Below are positions 1 through 6,346 of a stretch of DNA of 7,266 nt, piece after piece (positions within the stretch are counted from its first letter, which is position 1; the number at the start of each line of letters is the position of its first letter). The notes below the pieces were generated by a model. The model did no database searches and had not been told where the DNA came from. It saw nothing but the letters and a program-made list of their open reading frames with translations. The position numbers and the translations under genes were made by a program. Source of the DNA: Hyphomicrobiales bacterium (GTDB lineage: Bacteria > Pseudomonadota > Alphaproteobacteria > Rhizobiales > GCA-2746425); contig NVXB01000022.1 of the NCBI GenBank assembly GCA_002746425.1, forward strand, positions 19,027 through 26,292. Direction: 5' to 3'.

Positions 1-606
1 GGCAATCTGGATGATCTTGCTGGCCTCAAAGGCAAAGGCGCTGCGCTGGGCCGTAAGAACTCCGGCACCATCGGTTCCAACCGCACCATTTTGAGCAATT
101 TCGGTTATGATATCGATGCTGATTTTAATCTGGTTTATGCAGGCTATGGCCCATCGGCACAGGCTTTGCAAAACGGCCAGGTTGAGATGATGTCAACACC
201 TGCGGGCTCACCGGTATCGGCTGTCACATCCGCCTTTGCCAATATGGGCGGTGATATTGCGGTTCTGGATATTACCGACGATCAGATGGTAAAAGCCAAT
301 GGCACATTCGATCAGCTTTGGACCCGTTTTGTGGTTCCAGCGGGCACATATCCTGGCCAGGAAAAAGACATCAACACCATTGCTCAGCCTAACTTCTTGG
401 CCGTGCGTGATGATGTTCCTGAGGAAACCATCTATCTCATCACCAAAACCATTTATGAGAATTTGCCGTTCCTCAATGGCATTCACCCAGCGACCAAAAA
501 CATGTCTCTGGAGCGCGCTATTGCCGGTCTGCCCGTCAAGCTACACCCCGGCGCTGTGCGTTACTATGAAGAAGCTGGCGTCAACGTGCCTGACCGGCTG
601 AAATAA
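1..606 (+). CDS. TAXI-family TRAP transporter solute-binding protein, C-terminal part (5' end outside window)
   Basis: Periplasmic binding protein that captures a small, usually carboxylate-type, ligand and delivers it to the TRAP permease encoded next. The reading frame is open from base 1 and ends at TAA 604-606, giving 201 residues. TAXI proteins are normally about 310-330 residues, so roughly 120 N-terminal residues, including the signal peptide, lie left of the window. Family-typical stretches are LKGKGAALGRKNSGT near the visible N-terminus (the G-x-x-N-S-G-T ligand-loop type sequence), then AQALQNGQVEMM and TPAGSPVSAV, and the C-terminal helix ending HPGAVRYYEEAGV. TTG 91 can look like a start only because the true start is cut off. 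The adjacent fused permease supports the TAXI assignment over other binding-protein families. The ligand cannot be read from the sequence. Confidence 0.93.
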   Translation, partial: GNLDDLAGLKGKGAALGRKNSGTIGSNRTILSNFGYDIDADFNLVYAGYGPSAQALQNGQVEMMSTPAGSPVSAVTSAFANMGGDIAVLDITDDQMVKANGTFDQLWTRFVVPAGTYPGQEKDINTIAQPNFLAVRDDVPEETIYLITKTIYENLPFLNGIHPATKNMSLERAIAGLPVKLHPGAVRYYEEAGVNVPDRLK

Positions 607-624
607 GTTTTTGATACCAATGAC

Positions 625-655
625 GAAGACGGGCGCAGATTCTGCGCCCGTTTTT
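625..655 (+). terminator. Intrinsic terminator or attenuator between TRAP binding protein and permease
   Basis: The arms ACGGGCGCAG (629-638) and CTGCGCCCGT (642-651) pair perfectly over 10 bp around a 3-nt ATT loop. The right arm runs straight into a T-run at 651-655, and weaker pairs extend the base outward. It lies 22 nt after the binding-protein stop and upstream of the permease start. This is a classic Rho-independent terminator shape. Because the permease follows at once with no clear promoter of its own, partial read-through is the likely mode, keeping the soluble binding protein in excess over the membrane subunit. Confidence 0.85.
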
Positions 656-674
656 GTATCTGCTGATAGATGCC

Positions 675-681
675 AAAGGGA
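675..681 (+). promoter_or_regulatory. Ribosome binding site deciding the permease start
   Basis: AAAGGGA lies 8 nt upstream of GTG 690, a normal Shine-Dalgarno spacing. The alternative upstream TTG at 654 lies inside the terminator T-run with the hairpin directly before it, so it cannot have a usable SD. GTG 699 is too far from this site. This is why the permease is annotated from 690. Confidence 0.7.
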
Positions 682-689
682 ATGCGGTT

Positions 690-2816
690 GTGTCACATGT
701 GAATGAGCCTGAAAGCGCAGAAGTTTCCGAAACTTCCGCCAACACAATCGTGCGCCAATTGCGCGGAACGTTTCAGATCATTGTGGCCGGGTTCAGCGTC
801 GCGCTGGCCATATTCCATATCTATGCCAATGTCATTGGCCTGTCGGATTTGCAGTGGCTGCCAGCCATACATTTTGCTGGTTTTGCATTGCTATGCGCCA
901 TTCGTTACCCGCTATCGCCAAAGCTGGCTCATTCCCCGCGTGTTTTTGTCTTTGATGTGTGTTTTGGCCTGCTGGTGATGGGCGCAACGCTTTATATTAT
1001 TGGCTCTGAAGATGCGATTTATGCGCAAGGTGTGAAACTCTCAACCGACCACTGGATTGCAACGCTGATCACCATTTTTGGCGCGATTGAGCTGACCCGG
1101 CGCACCACCGGTTATATTATTCCGATTATCATTCTCATCTCGCTGGCCTATGCCACGCCGCTGGGTGCCTACGTGCCAGGCGTGCTGAAATTCTCTGGCC
1201 TTTCATTTGAGACAATCGCCTTTCGCTCCATCTTTGCCGATGAGGGCATGTTCGGCATTATTGGTCGCATCTCCGCGACATTCGTCTTCATGTTTATCCT
1301 GTTCGGTGCCTTTTTGGTGCGCTCAGGCGCGGGTGATTTCATCATTGATCTGGCCCGTGTGGCCGCCGGGCGCTTTGTTGGCGGACCCGGCTTTGTCGCC
1401 ATTTTTGCCTCAGGTCTTACCGGCACAATTTCCGGCTCTGCGGTTGCCAACACCGTCTCCACTGGCGTCATCACCATTCCTTTGATGAAGAAATCGGGCT
1501 TTAACCCACGCTTTGCCGCAGGCGTTGAAGCGGCGTCCTCCACCGGCGGGCAAGTCATGCCCCCCATCATGGGCGCGGGCGCTTTTGTGATGGCCTCCAA
1601 CACTCAGATTCCCTATCTAGATATTGTCGCCGTCTCATTCCTGCCCGCCATCGTATACTTCCTCTCCGTGGCGTTTTTCGTGCGCATTGAAGCCAAGAAA
1701 CACAACATAACCGGCGGCGCGGACAGCGCCGACACCTTGATGGATGTGCTACGCCGTGGCGGCCCGGCTTTTCTCATCCCGATTGTCACGCTGATCGGCT
1801 TGCTGATTGTCGGCTACACACCGGTTTATGCCGCAGGCTGGGCGATCCTGTCGGTTGTCGCCTCCAGCTGGTTGACCCCCAATAAAATGGGTTTGCGTGC
1901 CATCTGGGATTCGCTGGTTATGGGCACTCAAAACATGATCATGACCGGGGTTTTACTGGTCGCGATTGGCTTGATGGTCAACGTCATCGCCATGACCGGC
2001 ATTGGCAACACGTTTTCGCTGATGATGGCCGAATGGGCGGGTGGCAATCTGCTTATCGCCATTTTATTGGTGGCGCTGGCCTCGCTGGTGCTGGGCATGG
2101 GGCTGCCGGTTACCGCCGCCTATATTGTTCTGGCAACGCTTTCTGCACCAGCTTTGCAGGGCCTTATTCAAAACGGTTTTTTAATCGATATTTTGGTCGA
2201 TGGTACGTTGCCGGAAACCGCCAAAGCACCGTTTATGCTGATCAACCCGGAGGCTTTTGCGCTTCTTGGCGCACCGATGAGTTTGGAAGCGGCACAGGCC
2301 TTAATCGCCAGTGCGCCGCCAGAAATTCTCACCCTTGTCTATCCCAGCGCCATTGATCCCGCCATGATCACCGCCGCGCTTTTATCGGCGCATATGATTA
2401 TCTTTTGGCTCAGTCAGGATTCCAACGTCACCCCGCCGGTGTGCCTAACCGCCTTTGCCGCTGCAACCATCGCTGGCACCCCGCCCATGGCAACGGGGGT
2501 TACCGCGTGGAGGCTGGCCAAGGGCCTGTATATTATGCCGGTGCTGTTCGCTTACACGGCCTTTTTGTATGGCTCGACAACTGAAATTCTTACTATTTTT
2601 GTGGCGGCCACCATTGCGGTTTATGCTTTTGGTGCCGCCCTTGAAGGGCATATGGAAGCCCCGCTTAATTGGGCGCTGCGGGCCGTGGTTGCGCTGGCGG
2701 CAGGCGTGTTGTTATGGCCCGGCATTCCGCTTTGGTCTGGCCTTGCATTGGCCATCATCATCGCGGTGTTTGTTCTAAATGTGCGGCAGGATCGTAAAAT
2801 TAGAGCTGTGGCATAG
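690..2816 (+). CDS. TRAP transporter fused permease (small DctQ-like plus large DctM-like subunits), TAXI type
   Basis: Inner-membrane subunit of the TAXI-TRAP system, importing the bound ligand at the expense of an ion gradient. From GTG 690 to TAG 2814-2816 it has 708 residues, within the usual range for fused permeases. A hydrophilic N-terminus of about 25 residues is followed by about four membrane segments of the small-subunit part, then the multi-helix DctM-like part. The signature GTISGSAVANTVSTG at about residues 245-259, with TIPLMKKSGF just after, and EAASSTGGQVMPPIMGAGAF at about 280-299 are hallmark sequences of fused TRAP permeases. A second half has the related GMGLPVTAAYIVLATL and PPVCLTAFAAATIAGTPP stretches, reflecting the internal repeat of the DctM fold. 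It follows the binding-protein gene after the hairpin at 625-655. Its 3' end overlaps the convergent regulator gene by 17 bp. No frameshift was seen. Confidence 0.93.
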   Translation: MSHVNEPESAEVSETSANTIVRQLRGTFQIIVAGFSVALAIFHIYANVIGLSDLQWLPAIHFAGFALLCAIRYPLSPKLAHSPRVFVFDVCFGLLVMGATLYIIGSEDAIYAQGVKLSTDHWIATLITIFGAIELTRRTTGYIIPIIILISLAYATPLGAYVPGVLKFSGLSFETIAFRSIFADEGMFGIIGRISATFVFMFILFGAFLVRSGAGDFIIDLARVAAGRFVGGPGFVAIFASGLTGTISGSAVANTVSTGVITIPLMKKSGFNPRFAAGVEAASSTGGQVMPPIMGAGAFVMASNTQIPYLDIVAVSFLPAIVYFLSVAFFVRIEAKKHNITGGADSADTLMDVLRRGGPAFLIPIVTLIGLLIVGYTPVYAAGWAILSVVASSWLTPNKMGLRAIWDSLVMGTQNMIMTGVLLVAIGLMVNVIAMTGIGNTFSLMMAEWAGGNLLIAILLVALASLVLGMGLPVTAAYIVLATLSAPALQGLIQNGFLIDILVDGTLPETAKAPFMLINPEAFALLGAPMSLEAAQALIASAPPEILTLVYPSAIDPAMITAALLSAHMIIFWLSQDSNVTPPVCLTAFAAATIAGTPPMATGVTAWRLAKGLYIMPVLFAYTAFLYGSTTEILTIFVAATIAVYAFGAALEGHMEAPLNWALRAVVALAAGVLLWPGIPLWSGLALAIIIAVFVLNVRQDRKIRAVA

Positions 2817-3489
2817 GGAATAATTGTTGGAACGCCTCTTCTCCGGCCCGGCTAAAAAGCACAATACGCGTTTTACCGTCGCGCTTTGCCCATTCCAACT
2901 CTTCCAGACGCGCCCATAAGGCTCGGCCCAAAACACCGCCCAGATGATAACGCCGCGCGCTCCAATCCAGACACGTCTTGCACATATGCGGTCCGGCTTG
3001 GCGTTTTCGCGATAAAATCACGCCAAACTCGGCCAGATAGGCCCGCCCGGCATCGCTTAAGGCAACAGCTTCCTCATCGGTTTGAATAAGGCCTTTGGCG
3101 GCCAGACTATCCAGCATTTGCACGCCTTTTTCGCCCGCCAGATGGCTGTAACACAGCCGGGCATGGCGCATGGCCGGGTCTTTGGGGCCGGTGCGCAGGC
3201 GCATATGACCACGTGCGGCAGCAAGGCCGGTCATGCTTTCCAGTAAATCGGCAACGTGTTGATCTTGCAGCGCATAATAGCGGTGACGCCCCTGTTTCAC
3301 ATGTTTGACCATGCCGCCATCTTCTAGCTTGGCCAAATGGCTACTGGCGGTTTGCGGCGTCACCCCCGCTTCGCGCGCCAGCTCTCCAGCGGTAAGCGCT
3401 TTGCCGCTCATCAACGCCATCAACATGTTGGAGCGTGCTGGGTCACCCAGCAGCGATCCGATCAACGCAATTTCCGGCCCTTCGCGCAT
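2800..3489 (-). CDS. ArsR-type winged helix-turn-helix transcriptional regulator with Cys-containing C-terminal domain
   Basis: DNA-binding repressor-type regulator of 229 residues, about twice the length of minimal ArsR proteins. The N-terminal winged-helix domain spans about residues 5-85: LLGDPARSNMLMALM, then ALTAGELAREAGVT, the recognition helix PQTASSHLAKLEDGGMV at 45-61, and the wing KHVKQGRHRYYAL. The C-terminal part (about 100-229) contains CYSH (Cys113, His116) and HMCKTCLDWSARRYHLGGVLG (His168, Cys170, Cys173). The CLDW-x-x-RR-x-HL-x-G sequence recurs in a large uncharacterised group of proteobacterial regulators. The start ATG (3489-3487) has a GGAG SD at 3500-3497 on the minus strand with 7-nt spacing. 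The gene is divergent from the NIPSNAP/ABM pair with an inverted repeat between them, so that operon is its likely target, along with itself. Cysteine-based metal or redox sensing is inference; the effector is unknown. Confidence 0.88.
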   Translation of the reverse strand: MREGPEIALIGSLLGDPARSNMLMALMSGKALTAGELAREAGVTPQTASSHLAKLEDGGMVKHVKQGRHRYYALQDQHVADLLESMTGLAAARGHMRLRTGPKDPAMRHARLCYSHLAGEKGVQMLDSLAAKGLIQTDEEAVALSDAGRAYLAEFGVILSRKRQAGPHMCKTCLDWSARRYHLGGVLGRALWARLEELEWAKRDGKTRIVLFSRAGEEAFQQLFPMPQL

Positions 3490-3534
3490 GAAAACTCTCC
3501 CTCAACAGAACACCATCCTAACCCATTTTTGCAC

Positions 3535-3564
3535 AAAATACTTCGGCCCAGCTCGAAGCATTTT
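3535..3564. promoter_or_regulatory. Imperfect inverted repeat, candidate operator of the ArsR-type regulator
   Basis: The left arm AAAATACTTCG (3535-3545) and right arm CGAAGCATTTT (3554-3564) are reverse complements at 10 of 11 positions, separated by 8 nt. The repeat sits in the middle of the 121-bp gap between the divergent regulator (start 3489) and the NIPSNAP gene (start 3611), where an operator serving both promoters is expected. No T-run follows in a position that would make it a convincing terminator, and no gene ends nearby. An accompanying shorter ATTTT-5-AAAAT repeat at 3525-3539 overlaps its left arm. No strong sigma70 hexamer pair was identified: TATGGC at 3583-3588 is a weak -10 candidate for the + strand. 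Confidence 0.5.
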
Positions 3565-3610
3565 TACCAGAAAACCTGTTTGTATGGCGCAGCACAACAC
3601 AGGAGCTGCC

Positions 3611-3955
3611 ATGATTACCTGCATCATCGAATATGACCTTAATCCCTATCAACGGAGCGATTTTGAGCAATATGCAAAAGTCTGGGGTCAGGCCATTCCG
3701 CAATGTGGGGCCGAACTTATCGGCTATTTTGCGCCCCATGAAGGGTCCACAACAAAAGCTTTTGGCATTTATAATGTCGATGACCTAGCCGCCTATGAGG
3801 CCTATCGCGCACGGCTTTCGGCTCATCCGCTTGGCAAGGAAAATTATGAGTTTGCCATGGACAAGAAATTCATCCGCAGCGAAAATCGAGCGTTTTATAA
3901 GCTTGTCTCCCAGCCTCATGCTTGGCTGATCCCCGCCAAAGGAGCGCCCAAATGA
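3611..3955 (+). CDS. NIPSNAP family protein
   Basis: Small cytoplasmic protein of 114 residues belonging to the NIPSNAP group of the dimeric alpha/beta-barrel superfamily, whose bacterial members have no settled function. Recognisable family sequence includes the first strand MITCIIEYDLNPYQRSDFEQY, then the IPQCGAELIGYFAPHEG stretch (about 29-45), AYEAYRARL (about 61-69) and the C-terminal FIRSENRAFYKLV. There is no signal peptide or membrane segment. Start ATG 3611 follows an AGGAG SD (3601-3605) at 5-nt spacing. A longer reading in the same frame would run back over the regulator's N-terminal coding sequence and is rejected. It is the first gene of a two-gene operon divergent from the ArsR-type regulator and overlaps the next gene by 4 nt. 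Cys4 and Cys32 are present, but there is no evidence that they are catalytic. Confidence 0.85.
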   Translation: MITCIIEYDLNPYQRSDFEQYAKVWGQAIPQCGAELIGYFAPHEGSTTKAFGIYNVDDLAAYEAYRARLSAHPLGKENYEFAMDKKFIRSENRAFYKLVSQPHAWLIPAKGAPK

Positions 3956-4317
3956 TCGCCGTTATTTTTGAAGTAGAGCCCAAGGAAGAGCACCGCGATG
4001 ATTATTTCAACGAAGCGGCCTATCTAAAACCTTTTTTGGGGACCATTGATGGGTTTATTTCCATTGAGCGGTTTCAAAGTCTGGTCCACCCACAAAAAAT
4101 ACTTTCGCTGTCATTTTGGCGCGATGAGGCCGCTGTAACAGCTTGGCGCAGCCTTGAGGTGCACCGCGCAGCACAAGACAAAGGCAGAAAAATAATTTTT
4201 GACCATTATCGCCTGCGCGTTGCCGATGTGCTGCGGGATTACGGCATGGATAAGCGCGAACAAGCGCCAAAAGACAGCCGTGTTCTGCATGACAATGCCA
4301 TTTCTAACCATGTGTGA
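3952..4317 (+). CDS. Antibiotic biosynthesis monooxygenase (ABM) domain protein
   Basis: Predicted 121-residue cytoplasmic dimeric alpha/beta-barrel protein of the ABM family, whose characterised members are cofactor-free quinone- or phenol-type monooxygenases or heme-degrading enzymes. Family sequence includes MIAVIFEVEP, then TIDGFISIERFQS (about 31-43), LSLSFWRDEAAVTAW (about 51-65) and EVHRAAQ around His71, with a tail REQAPKDSR typical of this subgroup. By a remembered comparison, the Asn and His that bind heme in IsdG-type enzymes appear to be Glu7 and Gln75 here, so canonical heme degradation is unlikely. Start ATG 3952 overlaps the NIPSNAP stop as ATGA and has a GGAG SD at 3941-3944 with 7-nt spacing; an upstream TTG at 3922 has no such support. 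The overlap indicates translational coupling and a shared role. The substrate is unknown. Confidence 0.85.
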   Translation: MIAVIFEVEPKEEHRDDYFNEAAYLKPFLGTIDGFISIERFQSLVHPQKILSLSFWRDEAAVTAWRSLEVHRAAQDKGRKIIFDHYRLRVADVLRDYGMDKREQAPKDSRVLHDNAISNHV

Positions 4318-4324
4318 TCAGTGA

Positions 4325-4353
4325 TTGGCAAACGCCCCTGAACAGGTCATATT
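4325..4353 (+). promoter_or_regulatory. Candidate sigma70-type promoter for the amidohydrolase-TSUP operon
   Basis: TTGGCA (4325-4330) matches the -35 consensus at 5 of 6 positions. CATATT (4348-4353) matches the -10 at 4 of 6, with an ideal 17-nt spacer. Transcription would start near 4360, leaving a leader of about 20 nt before ATG 4381. No terminator hairpin was seen between the ABM stop and this site, so read-through from upstream is also possible. Confidence 0.4.
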
Positions 4354-4380
4354 GCGCTCAGATCATTCAAGGAGTGCCTT

Positions 4381-5547
4381 ATGCCCATCGTCAATCGTAT
4401 CGCAGATTTCCACGAGGAAATTACAGAATGGCGCCGTGATCTTCATGAGCATCCAGAGCTGCTTTACGATCTGCCGCGCACCTCCAAAACCGTTGCGGAT
4501 CGGCTGAAAACCCTTGGCGTTGATGAGGTTGTTACCGGCCTTGGCCAAACCGGCGTTGTGGCGGTTATCAAGGGCAATAAGGGCAAATCAAGCAAGGTCA
4601 TTGGCCTGCGCGCAGATATGGATGCGCTGCCGATTGAAGAAGCAACTGGCAAGGAATACGCTTCCAAAACATCTGGTAAAATGCATGCTTGCGGCCATGA
4701 TGGCCACACCGCCATGCTGCTGGGCGCCGCGAAATACCTGGCTGAAACCCGAAATTTTGCTGGCACTGTTGTGCTGATTTTCCAACCGGCAGAAGAAGGC
4801 GGCGCTGGCGCACAGGCCATGATTGATGACGGGCTACTGGAGCGCTTTGGCATTCAGGAAGTTTATGGCATGCACAATTACCCTGGCATTCCTGTCGGCG
4901 AATTTGCCATTCGCTCCGGCGCGCTGATGGCCGCTGCCGATAAGGTGGAGATTTCCATCGAGGGCTACGGCTCCCATGCCGCGCGACCCAATGCCTCAAT
5001 CGATCCGGTGGTGATTGGCGCGGCGATTATCCAAAACCTGCAAACCATTGCATCGCGTAATGTCGATCCGCTGGAAAGCGTCGTGGTATCGATCACCGCT
5101 TTTCATGCCGGTGAAGCGTTTAATGTCATTCCCCAAACGGCGGAATTGTGGGGCACCTGCCGCTCACTCTCCCCTGATGTGCGGGATTTGGCAGAAGAGC
5201 GCATTCGTATGATCGTGGAAAACACCGCCGCTGCCTTTGGCGGTAAGGCCACGTTAAAATATGGCCGCGATTATCCTGTGACCGTCAATAATGAGGAAAA
5301 GGCCGCGTTTGCCGCAAAAATTGCGGGCCAGATTGTGGGCGACAGCAAGGTGGATACCAATGTTGCACCCGTTATGGGCGGCGAGGATTTTTCCTTTATG
5401 CTGGAGCAACGCCCCGGTGCCTTTATCTTTGTGGGCAATGGCGATACCGCCGGTCTGCACCACCCCGAATATGATTTTAACGACGAGATTATCCCGATTG
5501 GCGTGTCCTATTGGGCAAAGCTGGTCGAAACCGCGATGAGTGCATAA
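4381..5547 (+). CDS. M20D family metallo-amidohydrolase (hippurate hydrolase / N-acyl amino acid hydrolase type)
   Basis: Cytoplasmic metal-dependent hydrolase that cleaves an amide bond, typically releasing an amino acid from an N-acyl or N-aroyl conjugate. It has 388 residues, normal for the family, and no signal peptide. Motifs in order: WRRDLHEHPEL near residue 18; GLRADMDALPIEE at 75-87; MHACGHDGH at 101-109, with metal ligands Cys104 and His106; QPAEEGGAGA at 135-144, with the expected catalytic Glu138 and metal-binding Glu139; MHNYPG with His165; the dimerisation domain from about 185 to 295 containing GYGSHAARPN; GGEDFSFML at 333-341; and GLHHPEYDFND at 358-368, with His360 as the likely last ligand. 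All key positions are intact, so it should be active. Start ATG 4381 has an AAGGAG SD (4369-4374) at 6-nt spacing. It is followed after 6 bp by a TSUP permease gene. Exact substrate unknown. Confidence 0.93.
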   Translation: MPIVNRIADFHEEITEWRRDLHEHPELLYDLPRTSKTVADRLKTLGVDEVVTGLGQTGVVAVIKGNKGKSSKVIGLRADMDALPIEEATGKEYASKTSGKMHACGHDGHTAMLLGAAKYLAETRNFAGTVVLIFQPAEEGGAGAQAMIDDGLLERFGIQEVYGMHNYPGIPVGEFAIRSGALMAAADKVEISIEGYGSHAARPNASIDPVVIGAAIIQNLQTIASRNVDPLESVVVSITAFHAGEAFNVIPQTAELWGTCRSLSPDVRDLAEERIRMIVENTAAAFGGKATLKYGRDYPVTVNNEEKAAFAAKIAGQIVGDSKVDTNVAPVMGGEDFSFMLEQRPGAFIFVGNGDTAGLHHPEYDFNDEIIPIGVSYWAKLVETAMSA

Positions 5548-5553
5548 TTAGCC

Positions 5554-6315
5554 ATGAGTTTGAGCGCGTTCCTACCCGATGCAATCAATCATTGGTTTGC
5601 ATTGTTCATCATTCTTGTCAGTTTTGGCACATCGGTCATTTCCGCCAGCCTCGGCCTTGGCGGCGGCATTGTGCTGATCGCCATTATGGGGCTTGGCATA
5701 CCGCTGGCCGCGCTGGTGCCGGTGCATGGCGTGGTTCAGCTTGGCTCCAATGCCGGGCGCAGTTTTGTCCAGCGTAAACACATCACCAAATGGGTGCTGC
5801 TGTGGTTTGGCGCTGGCAGTGTTGTTGGGGCTATCGTTGCCGGGCGACTGACGCTTGAGATGCCGGAAAACCTGTGGAAGTTTGGCCTCGGCACGTTCAT
5901 CATTCTCATCACATGGATGCCAAAGCCCAAATTTGGTAAAACCGCAAAACCAGTGGTGTTTTTGGGCGGCGCTTTTGGCGCTGTCCTGACCATGTTTTTT
6001 GGCGCAACCGGGCCGTTTGCCATGGCGGTTAACGCACCGCATTCACACACCAAACACGGCGTTGTGGCAACCCATGCCGCCGCGATGACGCTGCAACATT
6101 TGCTCAAAGTTTTGGTATTCGGGTTTTTAGGCTTTGCCTTTATGAAGTGGCTACCGCTGATGCTGGCCATGGTGGTGTCGGGTTATCTGGGCACGATTGT
6201 TGGCAGCAAATTGCTGGACAAACTACCCGAAGCTTTTTTTAGAAAAGCGCTGAAAATTACCGTCACCGTTTTGGCCATAGCCTTGATTGGGCAAGCGCTA
6301 TTTGCCTGGATTTAG
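5554..6315 (+). CDS. Sulfite exporter TauE/SafE (TSUP) family permease
   Basis: Integral inner-membrane protein of 253 residues with about eight hydrophobic segments. TSUP members move sulfite, sulfoacetate or other organic anions, and direction and substrate vary. The first repeat has the hallmark SASLGLGGGIV (about 30-40), followed by VHGVVQLGSNAGR (about 57-69). The second repeat carries FFGATGPFAMAVNAPHSH (about 148-165), and then a region with several histidines (His163, 165, 168, 174, 182) that appears to recur in this subgroup. ATG 5554 lies 6 bp after the amidohydrolase stop and has no clear Shine-Dalgarno sequence, which points to translational coupling with that gene. The pair is therefore probably one functional unit, the permease handling a substrate or product of the hydrolase or its anion. 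It ends 31 bp before the convergent minus-strand gene. Confidence 0.9.
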   Translation: MSLSAFLPDAINHWFALFIILVSFGTSVISASLGLGGGIVLIAIMGLGIPLAALVPVHGVVQLGSNAGRSFVQRKHITKWVLLWFGAGSVVGAIVAGRLTLEMPENLWKFGLGTFIILITWMPKPKFGKTAKPVVFLGGAFGAVLTMFFGATGPFAMAVNAPHSHTKHGVVATHAAAMTLQHLLKVLVFGFLGFAFMKWLPLMLAMVVSGYLGTIVGSKLLDKLPEAFFRKALKITVTVLAIALIGQALFAWI

Positions 6316-6346
6316 GCTAAAAACTAATCGGCAGTCATTCCCTTAT

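Noticed and set aside
1169..1603. 144-codon open frame on the minus strand inside the permease
   Set aside because: Shadow of the permease, which has clear fused-TRAP signature motifs here; the antisense translation is low complexity in Pro, Ala, Met and Lys and has no recognisable domain.
3305..3610. Upstream extension of the NIPSNAP reading frame to 3305
   Set aside because: It would overlap the N-terminal winged-helix coding region of the minus-strand regulator, contains no family sequence, and ATG 3611 has a good AGGAG SD.
4096..4107. AAAATACTT followed by TCG inside the ABM gene, resembling the left half of the candidate operator
   Set aside because: It is a single half-site with one inserted base, lies in coding sequence (codons for Gln-Lys-Ile-Leu-Ser) and has no matching second arm; likely chance.
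3952..4317. ABM protein as an IsdG-type heme-degrading oxygenase
   Set aside because: By visual comparison the Asn and heme-ligand His positions appear to be Glu7 and Gln75, and no heme uptake genes are present in the window.
5572..6170. Two long overlapping minus-strand open frames (144 and 156 codons) opposite the TSUP gene
   Set aside because: They are antisense shadows created by codon bias; the + strand protein has convincing TSUP motifs and membrane segments.
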